This document shows positions 19,844 to 30,091 of a DNA stretch of 64,000 bases, piece after piece; positions within the stretch are counted from its first letter, which is position 1; each line of letters starts with the position of its first letter. The DNA is taken from contig NW_024468251.1 in the NCBI RefSeq assembly GCF_002104995.1, positions 1,178,001 through 1,242,000 of the forward strand, read 5' to 3'. The translations under genes were made by a program, and so were the position numbers. The notes under the pieces were generated by a model that ran no database searches, had not been told where the DNA came from, and saw nothing but the letters and a program-made list of their open reading frames with translations. The DNA comes from Linderina pennispora (lineage: Eukaryota > Kickxellomycota > Kickxellomycetes > Kickxellales > Kickxellaceae).

Positions 19844-22800
19844 AATGGCCCATGAGCCATACGGGCAGTGGCCCAGCAGAATCCCCGGTCGCATCAGGCA
19901 CATCACCCACAGGTAAGGACAGCGCAGTCGCTGCTACGGTGCTCCTTTTGCGCGGTCAGACAGCAGCAGGCATTACTGCACTTTGTGACCAGGGTTCTGG
20001 GAAAGCAGAAAGAGGGCCGCAATCACCAGGCGCCCTCCCCAGCACCAATGCGTGTGTGCGGGGGAGTGAGCAGTGCTTTTATTTCCCGGACTATTTGTTT
20101 CATTAACATAAATTATGTATAGGCAGCAGCGGCGATCGGTCAGGCAGGCCGCGGCCAATCCAGACCACCAGCCTCGCGCCTGCAATCGCAGGGGCGCAAT
20201 TTGCGCTGGACCCGCCGCTGTCGCCGCTTGAGCAGCGGGTGTTCCGGCGATCACACGAGGGACGGTCAGACTGGAGCATATTCGACACGGATGTGATGAA
20301 CGTGGACGATGCGGCAGCGGAGGCAGTAGCAGCGGATACGGCCGACTCTGTTGGCGACAGTCGCATGCATGGCGGATCGATAATGTCATTGACAAATGCG
20401 GAAATCGGCTGGCATCGGGGCCGAAGAAGCTAGCCAAGCTGGTGGCTCAGCGCAAAGACGGCAAGGCTGCGCCTGCGTATGTGGGGCTACGGGGTGAGCA
20501 GTTGAATGCACAAGGCTCAGTATCGACAGGCACAACGCATTACTCGTCGCCGGTCCTGGACGGTGGCAGCTCGGGGCACCGGCGCAAATGGGGCACCGGC
20601 GGGGAATGGCGGGGCGCAAGGCGAGGCGGCGCGGGCAGGGCTCGTCGCTGGGCAGCGGTGGGCTGGGCAGTGCGGCGATGTTTATGGCGCAAGTCGGACA
20701 ACGACGATGCCCAGCATGGGTTTGGCAGCAGCGGGAGTGTCGGGGTCGTTTGAGCTGGCCGACTACTCGACTGGTGGCAGCACGTCGACGATTCTGCACC
20801 GACGCGCGGTGTCAGGTTCGGGGTCAGGGCCGGGCCGGTGGTGGGCATCGGTATTCCGCAGCCACCACCACCGACGCACGTATTCGGCGTCGGCAGTGTC
20901 GCAGCGTACCAGTCAGCATTGCGCAGGCAGCGCGTGGCCGCCCGGCAGCGACAGGCGGCGCGGCCAGCGACGGGACAAAGCAGCAAAACGGCAGAGCAGA
21001 AGGGCGGATTCATGCGGCGGCGGATGCAGGCGCTGCGGCTTTACGTAGCGGACTTCATCATGCCGGGCGGTGTGAACCGGTTTGGCTCGACCAGCGGCCA
21101 TATGTATACCGAATCAATCGGCTACCTGCTGGCATTCGCGATAGCCAGCGTCGCGTTCATCATGTGGGGCACACTGGTGCCCAAGGCGCTGTGCAGCACA
21201 AACCAGACGTTTACGGCCGCGGACGTGCAAGCACGCAAATTTGTGTCAGCCAACGGCATCGTGTCCGATTTCACACTGTCGCACACAGGGTTCGGGCAGC
21301 GTATGCGCGGGTTTTCTGGCTATGACGTATCGGCCGTGTTCCCGATGCTGGGAGAGCTGGCTGCCGACACACGGGTGTTGCTGCCCAGCAGGACGCAGGC
21401 GCTGCTGAGCAAGTGCGTGGCTAACGAGTCGGCGACGCTAAGCTTCATTGAGTCGTGGCGCGCCAACTCGACTCTGTACTATGGGGGTGTGGACGACTTT
21501 CCGACGCACTGCCCGTTCCCGCAGGCACCACAGACCAGCGGCACCGACTGCCTGACGGCGTCGTGGGAGCAGTTCCCCAGTGCCAAAGTTGGGCTGTTGA
21601 AGATCAGCTCGAGCGAGGTCAAGGAGATGCATGCGTCGCCGGCTACATCATGGGTGATCATCGACGATATGGTATTTGACGTGTCACTTTATGTGCGGCA
21701 TGCGAGCGACGAATTGGTGGTCAACGGCACGCGGCTGGCGGACCGGCAGCTGCGGCCCGAGAACATGTTCCTGCCTGAGAGCCTGACTAAGCTGTTTCTA
21801 GACCACCCCGGCAAGGACATCTCGGGAGCGTTCCACGACCTGGACATTGACGATGTGCTGTACAAGGCGTGCATGGTTCAGCTGTTCCTGCGCGGCACCA
21901 CGCAAACCGCCAAATCGCCGTTTGCCTGTGCCAACACTAACGTGGTTGCGTGGGTCACGTTTGGGCTGTACTTTGTGGTGCTGTTTGCGCGCTTGGTTAT
22001 TGCCGAGACATACGGTTGGTTGCGGGCGCGCAAGGCCGTGATGGCCAGCCAGTCCAATGACGACGATGACGATGACGACGCAGCGCTCGGCTCAGCGAAC
22101 AACAGCCCCATGGACGGTTCGGCGCGGCAGCTGGAGGCCGGGCATGCAGACAGCAAGCGCCCGAGTGCGCCCAAATGCATCGTCGTGGTGCCATGCTTCC
22201 GCGAGTCGATGGAGACGCTGTCGCGAACGCTGCAGGGCGTCGCTCGGTCGACGCACGGCGGCGCCAACACATTGCTGTGGATCATCAGCGATGGCGACGC
22301 GGCAGTGCTGGCAGACATCTTGTGTATTGTAGCCCATGCCGGGCGTGGCAGTGACGCCAAGTTCTACGGCGCCTACGGGGCGACCAACGCCAGCGGATAT
22401 GCATCGGCACGTGTGTTTGGCGGATTCTACGAGTGCGGTCGGCACCGCATCCCGTATGTGGTCACGGCCAAGGACGCGTACCAGGGCCGCGTCGACACGC
22501 TGATGCTGGTGCTGAATTTCTTCCGCAACGTGGCTGGCAGCCCGCGGGCGGCACACGGGTCGCTATCACCGCCGCGCCAGACGGTGTTTCTGGAGGAGGA
22601 AGTCGAGGCCCGCATGGAGGCGCTGGGTCACGCTCCGGCAGCAGCCGACTACTGCCTGCTGCTGGATGCCCGCATGCAGATCGACCCGCTGGCTATCACG
22701 CAGTTTGTCGCGCGCATGGAGCAGAGCGCCGACGTCGTTGCGCTGTCGGGCACCGTCTACCCGGCAGGCCGCGCAAAGTCGCTGCTGCACGTCTTGCAGT

Positions 22801-24180
22801 TCTTCGACCTGTACCTGCAGCACTTTGTCGCGCCTATGTGTGAGAGCCTGGCTGGCATCACATGTCCGCTCAACCAGCTCTTCACCATGTACCGCCTGCG
22901 CCTGCCCTCCGGTGCCCCATGCCTGGGCGACGAGGGCCTGACTGCTGCCATGGCCGAGCTGATGAAGCGCCCCGTCAAGTGGCGCCACCTGGCGTGGCCC
23001 GGCAACGACTGTCTGCTGGCCCCACGTCTGGCGCGCCAGTTTCCCACCTACCGCTGGGCATTTGAGCCCAACGCGCGCGCCGAGGTCGAGCTGACCAAGC
23101 ACCAGATGGTCGCCTTTGATCCCTACCAGCGCCAGTGGTTCCGCTCGCGTCTGGCCACACTGCTGGACATGCTACGCGGCCGCATCCGCAAGCCTGCGTG
23201 GCCCGTCGTCATCGCCCACTTGGCCTTTCCCTTCGTTGTGCCTGCCGCCGCCTGCATGCTGTACCTGGAGATCGTCATTTCGTTCTTTGGCGACAGCCCG
23301 GCCATTGTGGTCTCCGAGCTGACTGGCGGCTTCGTTGGCGCCACTTTGATCCTGCTGCTGGCGCGCCGCAAGTGGAGCCTGGCCGTGTATTTCCTCGTGT
23401 ACTGCGTCATAGCGGTGCCCTTCTACCATGTGTGGATCCCAACCACTGCCTTCTTCACCATGAACCGTGTCTGGGTGCCGCCCGAGCATGCCGACGCCCA
23501 ATCCTGCAGCACGTGCCGCCCAGTCCGCCCCCGCCGCGCCCGAAAGCCTCGACGCGATCAAGCACAAGTACCTGCGTCGTCTGAGCTCTGCCACCTCCGA
23601 GAAGGCCGCATTGCAGGATAGTGCCAGCTCTCTGGCCTCTACTGCCAGCAAGCGCCGCCCGACCGTGCTGAGCGACTCGGATGAGGACATGGAGGACCCG
23701 GATGAGACCGACGACGAGCATGTGGATCTGGGCCAGCCCAGCCTGCGCCTGCAGTGGGGCCCGCCTGCCGAGCCGCCTCTGGTGGTCGAGACCCGCAGCG
23801 CTATCCGCCGTGTCCTGCACGACCGCTACCCGCAGGGCATCACTGCTGACTCGCCCGAGTTCTTCGATGTGTGCGAGTGCACCCTGGCGCTGCTGATCTC
23901 AGCCTACCCGAACTGCACCGTCCAGGAGCTGGCCGTGGCTGTGGACTCGTGCATTGACGAGCTGGTGCTGCCGAGCAAGGGCAAGGGCGTTCCTACTGAT
24001 ACCGGCCCGCCGATGTCTGCCCCAATCCCCGGTACTGCACCTGTCTACCAGTCTGTCCAGGGATCGCGGTCGCAGCAGACCGTTGTGCTGGCCATGCCGC
24101 CACGGGGATCCCCAGCCTTTGGTAATCGCCGGGGCCGCCCAGTTAGCGTAATCCTGGAGGAATCTTCGGACTCCCAGTAG
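19844..24180 (+). CDS. Chitin-synthase-like GT2 protein with b5-like and DEK_C-like domains, altered catalytic motifs
   Basis: Exon 1 (MAHEPYGQWPSRIPGRIRHI) probably splices from 19912 (gtaagg) to about 20121. The next ~700 bp is low complexity and changes frame at least three times; fragments such as LDPPLSPLEQRVFRRSHEGR and ELADYSTGGSTSTILHRRA suggest one protein with indels. From 20838 there are 900 open codons: a membrane segment (IGYLLAFAIASVAFIMWG), a cytochrome-b5-like domain (SWVIIDDMVFDVSLYV), a second membrane segment, then the GT2 domain (CIVVVPCFRESMETLSRTLQ). The usual DAD reads LLLDARMQID, EDR reads LGDEGL, and QRRRW reads YQRQW. C-terminal membrane helices follow. A last frame break near 23510 joins a DEK_C-like tail (TRSAIRRVLHDRYPQGITAD). 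The architecture resembles class V/VII chitin synthases without the myosin motor. Catalytic activity is doubtful. Confidence 0.75.
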
Positions 24181-24311
24181 ACCCTACGCCAGAATTTTTC
24201 TCCCCTGTAAATTAACTTTTGTCTTAGCACCCCTTTTCGCATTTTGCCAATTAATTGTTTTTGTACACATTCAGACGCGCTCCAATTTACAAGGAAAACA
24301 AAAGGCTCCGT

Positions 24312-25022
24312 ATGTTCAGACTCTTCCCGCGCCTCGCCGCCCGCCCAGCCGCCGCCGCCCTGCGGCAGCCAGCACAACACCACCGCACACACCCGATCCG
24401 CCACCTAACCACGAAAAAAACCATCGAACTGGTGCACCAGCGGCAGCAAGCCCAGGACGACACCCACACGGAGCTCTTGGACGAAGGCGACCGCACCGGA
24501 TCTGTCGCCAGCGAAATCGAGCGCCTCGATCCGCGCTCCATCCCGGGTCTCTACCCGGACCTCGCCGACGACTCTCCCGCCGACGACTCCTGGTACATCG
24601 ACCCGGCGTACTCCGCGCCGCTCTGGCAAAAGCGCATGCAAAAGCGCGATCCGGCCGAATTCGCCAACGGCACTCTGTTCGAGCTCTGCAAGGGCGTTTT
24701 GCAGCAGGACGCCGAGGTCTCCGAGATTGATGTTGCGGGCAGGTGCGATTGGACTGGCAGGTTTTTGGTTGCCGAGGCCAAGGGCACGAGGCATATGCAT
24801 GCGATGGTCGAAGAATTGGTGACCGCGATCAAGCAGAGGAATCGCAGTAAGGGCGTCGACGCTGTCATCAATGTCGATGGCCGCGAGAGCGACGACTGGG
24901 TTGTGGTTGATCTGGGCAACTTTGTTGTTCATGTCATGACCCCCGAGGCGAGGAAACTGTATGACTTGGAGGGCCTGTGGACGGCTGAACCGGCGCAAGA
25001 TGAGGATGTGCCGGAGAAATAA
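24312..25022 (+). CDS. MALSU1: Mitochondrial ribosome silencing factor (RsfS/MALSU1-like)
   Basis: 236 residues. The Met at 24312 starts an Arg/Ala-rich presequence (MFRLFPRLAARPAAAALRQP). A variable region follows (SWYIDPAYSAPLWQKRMQKR). The C-terminal RsfS domain (~residues 125-215) holds DVAGRCDWTGRFLVAEAKGT, RHMHAMVEEL, and the diagnostic DDWVVVDLGNFVVHVMTPEA. RKLYDLEGLW closes the domain. RsfS proteins bind uL14 on the large ribosomal subunit and assist assembly or block premature subunit joining. The gene is intact. It lies 130 bp after the chitin-synthase-like gene on the same strand. Confidence 0.9.
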   Translation: MFRLFPRLAARPAAAALRQPAQHHRTHPIRHLTTKKTIELVHQRQQAQDDTHTELLDEGDRTGSVASEIERLDPRSIPGLYPDLADDSPADDSWYIDPAYSAPLWQKRMQKRDPAEFANGTLFELCKGVLQQDAEVSEIDVAGRCDWTGRFLVAEAKGTRHMHAMVEELVTAIKQRNRSKGVDAVINVDGRESDDWVVVDLGNFVVHVMTPEARKLYDLEGLWTAEPAQDEDVPEK

Positions 25023-25423
25023 AGCAAGGTTTTGAAGGCATGTTGTTTTTAATACCAACTAGTGGATAGACATGTAAAGATGCCGTTGAATGGAGTGAGA
25101 TTGCTCGACCAGGAATGCCCATGTCAGGGTTGCGTCGTAGGGCAGCTCGCAGTCACTGCCATGTCCATGTCCATCTGTTTCCCTGAGCCATCCCAGCTGC
25201 CCAGCGCAATCATCATGCATCCCCTTACCCTGACGCCACACCCACGTAGCCACACCCACGTAGCCACACCACTGCACCGCCACATTAACCGCAGCCAGGA
25301 AAGAGATTCAACTGCATCTCATTCCGACCAAAGAAACACCAGCACATCGCATTTCCCTCAAAAGCCCAACGCCAAGCCCTCCCTCCCACTCACCAACATT
25401 GCCTTTTCTCGTCCCGTTCTGAA
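25023..25423. other. Intergenic region
   Basis: 400 bp. It includes a short tandem duplication (cacacccacgtagc twice at 25239-25268). The C-rich leader before 25424 fits a promoter. No gene seen. Confidence 0.5.
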
Positions 25424-26402
25424 ATGTCAGCACCCAGTTCAATCAAGGAGACCAATGCACCCGCCGATGCCCGCTATGAGTGCCAGGACTGCAACCGAGG
25501 CTTCTCCTCCTCATCGAAGCTGCAATCGCACTGCTCCAAGCACATGAGCGTCTTGCGCACGCGCTTCGGCAGTGTTGTGCTGGATTTCCAAGTTACCAGC
25601 TCTAACCATGTGCTTTGTCGGTGCGGCGACATGTACGATGCCGAGGCGTTTATGCTAAACCATAAACACAGGTGCCTGCCGTGCATCGAGGAGGCTGCCA
25701 GTATGCGGCTGCGGTCGGAGTCTGCTCAAAGAGCTGTTGCTGAAAAGAAGGATTTGTCGGTTGATGTGAGTGTAGCCCTTCCGCCTTCTAGCCCCGCACC
25801 CCCTGCTGTCCAGATTCGTGTTTTGAGACCCAGATCAGGTGTAAGTTGTCTGTTGATTCAGCGCATTGAAAGGCCATATCTGGTATTGATACCTTCATTT
25901 TGTTAACAGCATATTGTCCATGTAGGCGATAAGCAGAGAAAATCCACTAAAGAAGATTGGGCTACTTGTACACGAATCCACTGGTCTCCTCATATGTCTT
26001 TTCTGCCAAAGGGTTCTCACTGCTCAAGACATACGGCGGCATTACGAGTCTGGTAGAAAGTACGCATTGGGAAAGCCCCATCCCAAGCCAGATCGTGAAG
26101 ACATCAATGCTGCTTTCCACTATCTTCGGGCAAACCCTATAAAGGTGAACACCATTGCGAAAGCTAAGAAATGGGTGGGCAGCCTCAGAGGGAAGGCTAT
26201 CCCAAGGGTGGCCTTCTTGCCCGTGTACGCGGTTAATAAGTGCGGCGTTTGCGGGTATATTTCTGATGACAAGGGCACAATGAGCAGCCACATAAACAGC
26301 AACCACAGGGGATACTCTCAATCACAGGTATGGACCACTGCTCTTGCGCAGAAGCTATTCTCGCAAATGATAGCAAAATATATCGAGGTTTGCGATCATT
26401 AA
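25424..26402 (+). CDS. C2H2-type zinc-binding protein of uncertain family (spliced)
   Basis: Exon 1 starts MSAPSSIKETNAPADARYEC and holds a classical finger (C-x2-C-x12-H-x3-H, CQDCNRGFSSSSKLQSHCSK) and a Cys/His cluster (VLCRCGDMYDAEAFMLNHKH). An intron starts near 25838 (gtgtaagt). The acceptor is uncertain; candidates are near 25910 and 25926. Exon 2 carries KKIGLLVHESTGLLICLFCQ, with a C-x2-C followed by His 14 and 15 residues later, then a basic segment. A last finger is KCGVCGYISDDKGTMSSHIN ending NHRG. The GLLVH...LLICLFCQ block recalls the fungal DUF3505-type zinc domains often found in proteins with transposon-like spread, but I am not sure. The protein ends IAKYIEVCDH at 26402 if the last segment is read through. 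Confidence 0.55.
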
Positions 26403-26895
26403 GCAGCAGGTCGCTCGTCACCACATATCGGTTGAAATGAAGCAACGCTCAGCCATTCAGATAAAAGAATTCCTCGGTTAGTAGCAAGTGGAAATGGCAT
26501 TTTCGAGCTCAGTTTCCTAATATATCACCACCTAACCTTCACTGGCTTTCAGAAACCCACCATGCCATGTACCAGCAGCGGTTATGTCTAGATATAGAGG
26601 GCATAGCCACACAAATGGCAGCTGGGCTAGTCTATCAAGAACAGTGTGTTCCTGATTTGGTGTCCACTACCGCATGCTGGCATTGCATGATGCACCAAAC
26701 AACAAAGGTCTTAAAATCACACGTTTTCATTTGTTGCTCCAGAGTTGCTTGAATGGCTCTGAACAAGGACAAAGTTTTCAATAGGTACAATAAAAGTAAG
26801 GTTTCTATACACAAAAGGCAAAGAGGAGGGAATGGAGAGAGGAGCTGACAGAATAGGTCGGATTATCTACGTCTTGCTATCGATTTTTTTTGGGT
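26403..26895. other. Intergenic region
   Basis: About 490 bp between convergent genes. No reading frame or RNA gene recognised. Confidence 0.5.
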
Positions 26896-27138
26896 TCATT
26901 CGAACACGTTTGAAAAGTCAATGTCATCGAGCACCTTGTACAGTACATGCAGGGCCTTGATGATCTGACGGGTGCTCGGGTATAGCACATATCCTGTTCG
27001 TGACCCCGTTTCCTGCAAAAACATGCGGAACCCGAGCTCCGCCTGCTTCACCATCCCGTCGCGCTCCTCAATTGTCAGCACGTCGGCGTTGCTGCCGGTC
27101 TGTGCTATTGGCGCTAGTGTTGCAAGTCCCTGCGGCAT
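26896..27138 (-). CDS. Small hypothetical protein
   Basis: 80 residues from MPQGLATLAP at 27138. It is mostly helical by composition, with LTIEERDGMVKQAELGFRMF, YPSTRQIIKALHVLYKVLDD and the end IDFSNVFE. An in-frame Met at 27240 would add 34 residues that look like leader sequence. Codon choice is GC-rich like neighbouring genes, which supports coding. I do not recognise the family; a small subunit of a larger complex is possible. Confidence 0.5.
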   Translation of the reverse strand: MPQGLATLAPIAQTGSNADVLTIEERDGMVKQAELGFRMFLQETGSRTGYVLYPSTRQIIKALHVLYKVLDDIDFSNVFE

Positions 27139-27481
27139 GCTGGTAATAGTGTAATGTGCAGTTGGAGGATCGTGTAGGTGTAAAACGAGAATAGTGAGAA
27201 AAGCAGGAAGAGGAGAGTAGAAAGCACGGGGATGTGTCAAATCTGTCTCAGTCGCAGAAAGGGGCCATGGGCGACTTTATAGTGCGCCCGTGCGCCCCGC
27301 CTTCTCGCTTTTTTCTCGTGATGCGCCCAGCGCGCAGCTTGCCGCACGTGTAATTAGCGTGGCCCATCCTCATGGGAAGAGCAATCCCCCGCACGGCGCC
27401 TGTCTGTCTGCAGCGACGAGCCTGGCGAAGGCACCGAAAGAAGCCCTTTGCGAATTGGTTGTGTCCATGACTTTTTTTGTT
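27139..27481. other. Intergenic region
   Basis: Upstream region of the small hypothetical gene and 3' flank of MTU1. The leader near 27190 is purine-rich on the plus strand. No gene seen. Confidence 0.45.
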
Positions 27482-29184
27482 CTATTCCGGGAGATTTCTC
27501 ACTTGCATTGTCTGTTGTATTACTGCCGATCCTAGACACTCTTCTCCGCGGTACAACACCAAGTACTGTCCAGCTGCCACACCAAACTGCGGATTGTCAA
27601 ACGTCACTGTGAGCTTGGAACTACAGGGGCAAACGTTTTGGCGTCAAGGGTCCGTGCTTAGTATCGCAAAAATAGCCACATGGCCTCGCGGGTTGCACCT
27701 GCTACTTACCTGCCGTTCAACACCGAGCACCGCTGGGGCTTCTGCATGTACCGAATTTGTGCCTCGAGGCCGTGCATCTCGCCTATGTCACACGGGCGAA
27801 AAAAAGGAGGGTTCTTTTAATGCGAGCAGAACAGGAGACACGGAAACACGTTGGTCAGCGACGTGCACGTCATGCGGGTGTTCTATTTACCTGGCAGCGG
27901 ATGCTCGCTCGAGATCCAGTGGGCGGGGCCTGCAGTCAATTTGTGCGTATACAGCAGCGGGTTGTTCCTACGGTACGAAGCTAGCAGGGTCAGTCTTTTG
28001 CACGTTGTATGTGGTTGCCAGCAGCAGAGAATGCCCAGCTTTGAAGACCGCTGGCCAATCATTATCTCATCCATCCGCGACCCGACATTGGCTCACAGGC
28101 TATGAATAGAATAAGACATGCGCGTACCTGTTCTGCGCGGCGTACATGCGGTTGTTGGCAATGTCCTTGGCGTAGACATACCACTTTTCCTGCCATCCAG
28201 ATATGCCAGCCGACTGTCCGATCGTCTTGGTAAACAGGCCCGAGTGCGTCCCTAGCTTCTTGCCCTCGCTGGACACGATGTCGCCTGGTACCTGCGGCAG
28301 ATACTCAGCTACACAGCATACCCTTGGGCATGTTAATTCATGATGGCAGCGTCCAAGGTGCATAGGTGGCGTGGCTGCCCAGGAGCAGAGGAAACCAGCG
28401 ACTGAAAATCCACATGGGAGAGCAGGCATAGCCCGCCATGCCGAATGTACTTACCGAGGAACTCGTCAAAGCGGCGCCGCTCGCCGACAAAGCAGATGCC
28501 CATGCTTTCTTCCTTCTGCGCCGTCGCCAATCCTGCCTGCTGGGCCAGTGGCCTGACATCCTCAGCCTTCCTCAGCCCACCCAGCGGGAACAGAACGCGG
28601 TCCAGCTGCTGGCTGCTGACGGCTGACAGGTAGTAGCTCTGGTCCTTGCGCTCATCGACTCCACGCAGCAGCGCCATCTCGCCCGAGCCCTTGCGCACTG
28701 CGCGCGCATAGTGGCCGGTGGCGAACCACGCGTCGCCCAGCCGCCGGGCGATTTCGCGCAGCAGCACACCAAACTTGATCTCCTTGTTGCACAGCACGTC
28801 GGGGTTGGGCGTGCGGCCGTGTTGGTACTCGTCGAGGGCGACGCTGAACACCGAGTTCCAGTACTCCTTGACCAGGTTCACCTCGTGGCACTTTATGTCG
28901 AGCTGCCTGCATACACGCTGCACGTCGCGCCAGTCGCGCTCGGACGGGCACTCGCCGCGCTCGTCCCGCGTGTCCCAGTTGCGCATAAACACACCCTCGA
29001 CGCGCAGGCCTTGCTGCTGGAGGAGGAGCGCGGTCACGCTCGAGTCCACGCCACCAGACATGCCCACATACACAGTGTCGCCCTTGCATACCTGGCTGTG
29101 CCAGCTGCGGTGTTGGATCATCCGCTCATGCGGGTGTGACCAGATACGCCGCGTGATCAATTGGGGAAATCGCCGCATGTGCAT
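27482..29184 (-). CDS. MTU1: Mitochondrial tRNA-specific 2-thiouridylase, five exons
   Basis: Exons on the minus strand are 29184-28455, 28308-28128, 27967-27891, 27782-27710 and 27620-27482. All introns are GT-AG and the total is 1200 nt with no frame break, giving 399 residues. A presequence (MHMRRFPQLITRRIWSHPHE) leads into the PP-loop VYVGMSGGVDSSVTALLLQQ. NPDVLCNKEIKFG carries the first catalytic Cys and ESMGICFVGER the second. GHYARAV and KDQSYYLSAVS are also family hallmarks. The C-terminal beta domain ends GQYLVLYRGEECLGSAVI. MTU1/Slm3 uses ATP and sulfur from a relay to make 2-thiouridine at the wobble position of mitochondrial Lys, Glu and Gln tRNAs. The gene is divergent from insulysin. 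Confidence 0.93.
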
Positions 29185-30091
29185 GACCGAGATGTATTGA
29201 GCCGTGATGCGTGTGTGAATGCTTCGTGAAAGGAGTACGGAAAAAAACAAGTGGATTTCCACAAGGATTACATTTTTGCATGGTCCATCACTGTACCCGC
29301 TCAGTTCTGTGCTACAGGATGTGGGTCTCAGGGCTTGAAAAAAGGGGATGCCTAATTTCTGCGGATCTACCAGCTCTAATTCGCACTTGCCCAGCACATG
29401 GCTCTTCGGGCATACCACAGGTGGGAACTGGCGGCGATGCAAGCTGTGAAGCCGCCTGTATGTAATAACCAGCCCTGCCATTGTCTCTCCCTGCCACCAT
29501 CTCATTGATGCAGAGTGAGGGTTTGCCAACAATGCACAGGCAAGGAGCAACTCAGAATTACCGCATTCTACCATTTCGCCAGCGCCCGTCTGCTGCACAG
29601 AACGGAGCCGGCCATTGTCGTCACGACCCGCACAAGCGAGGCAGAGGCGCCTTTACCCTGGGCCACACATTATTCGTCCACCCGTCCGTGTGAACTCCCT
29701 CTCCTATTTGCAAAAACGGGCGCGCAAGGCTCGGAGCATTCGGCAAGCGCCTGCTCCGCCATGCCTCTCCTGTGCGAGCGAAAAGACACTGCGCTCCTGG
29801 CCGCGCGATGAACCAAGCGCGGGTCATTGTTATCTACATTGTTGCCTGCGACCTATTTCTAGATTGGCTGTTGAGATAACGAATTGGCATACTTGCCCGA
29901 CGTGAACACTGGAAGACAAAAAAAAAGGATCGCTACTCCTCGGTGAAAAAAGGCAGCTGTTTCCTTGGGCTCCGTCCTTAATAATCCTCGCCTCCCCCTT
30001 TTTTCTTCCAAGACATCCGTTTTTTCCATTCAATAGAGGCGCCCTTTTATCTACTTTCTCAAGCCCCTGGTCTGCGCTACTGCTAGCTTCC
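29185..30091. promoter_or_regulatory. Divergent spacer MTU1 / insulysin
   Basis: About 900 bp holding both promoters. The last 150 bp before insulysin are pyrimidine-rich with A runs. Several 60-100 codon frames occur without family motifs. No RNA gene seen. Confidence 0.45.
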
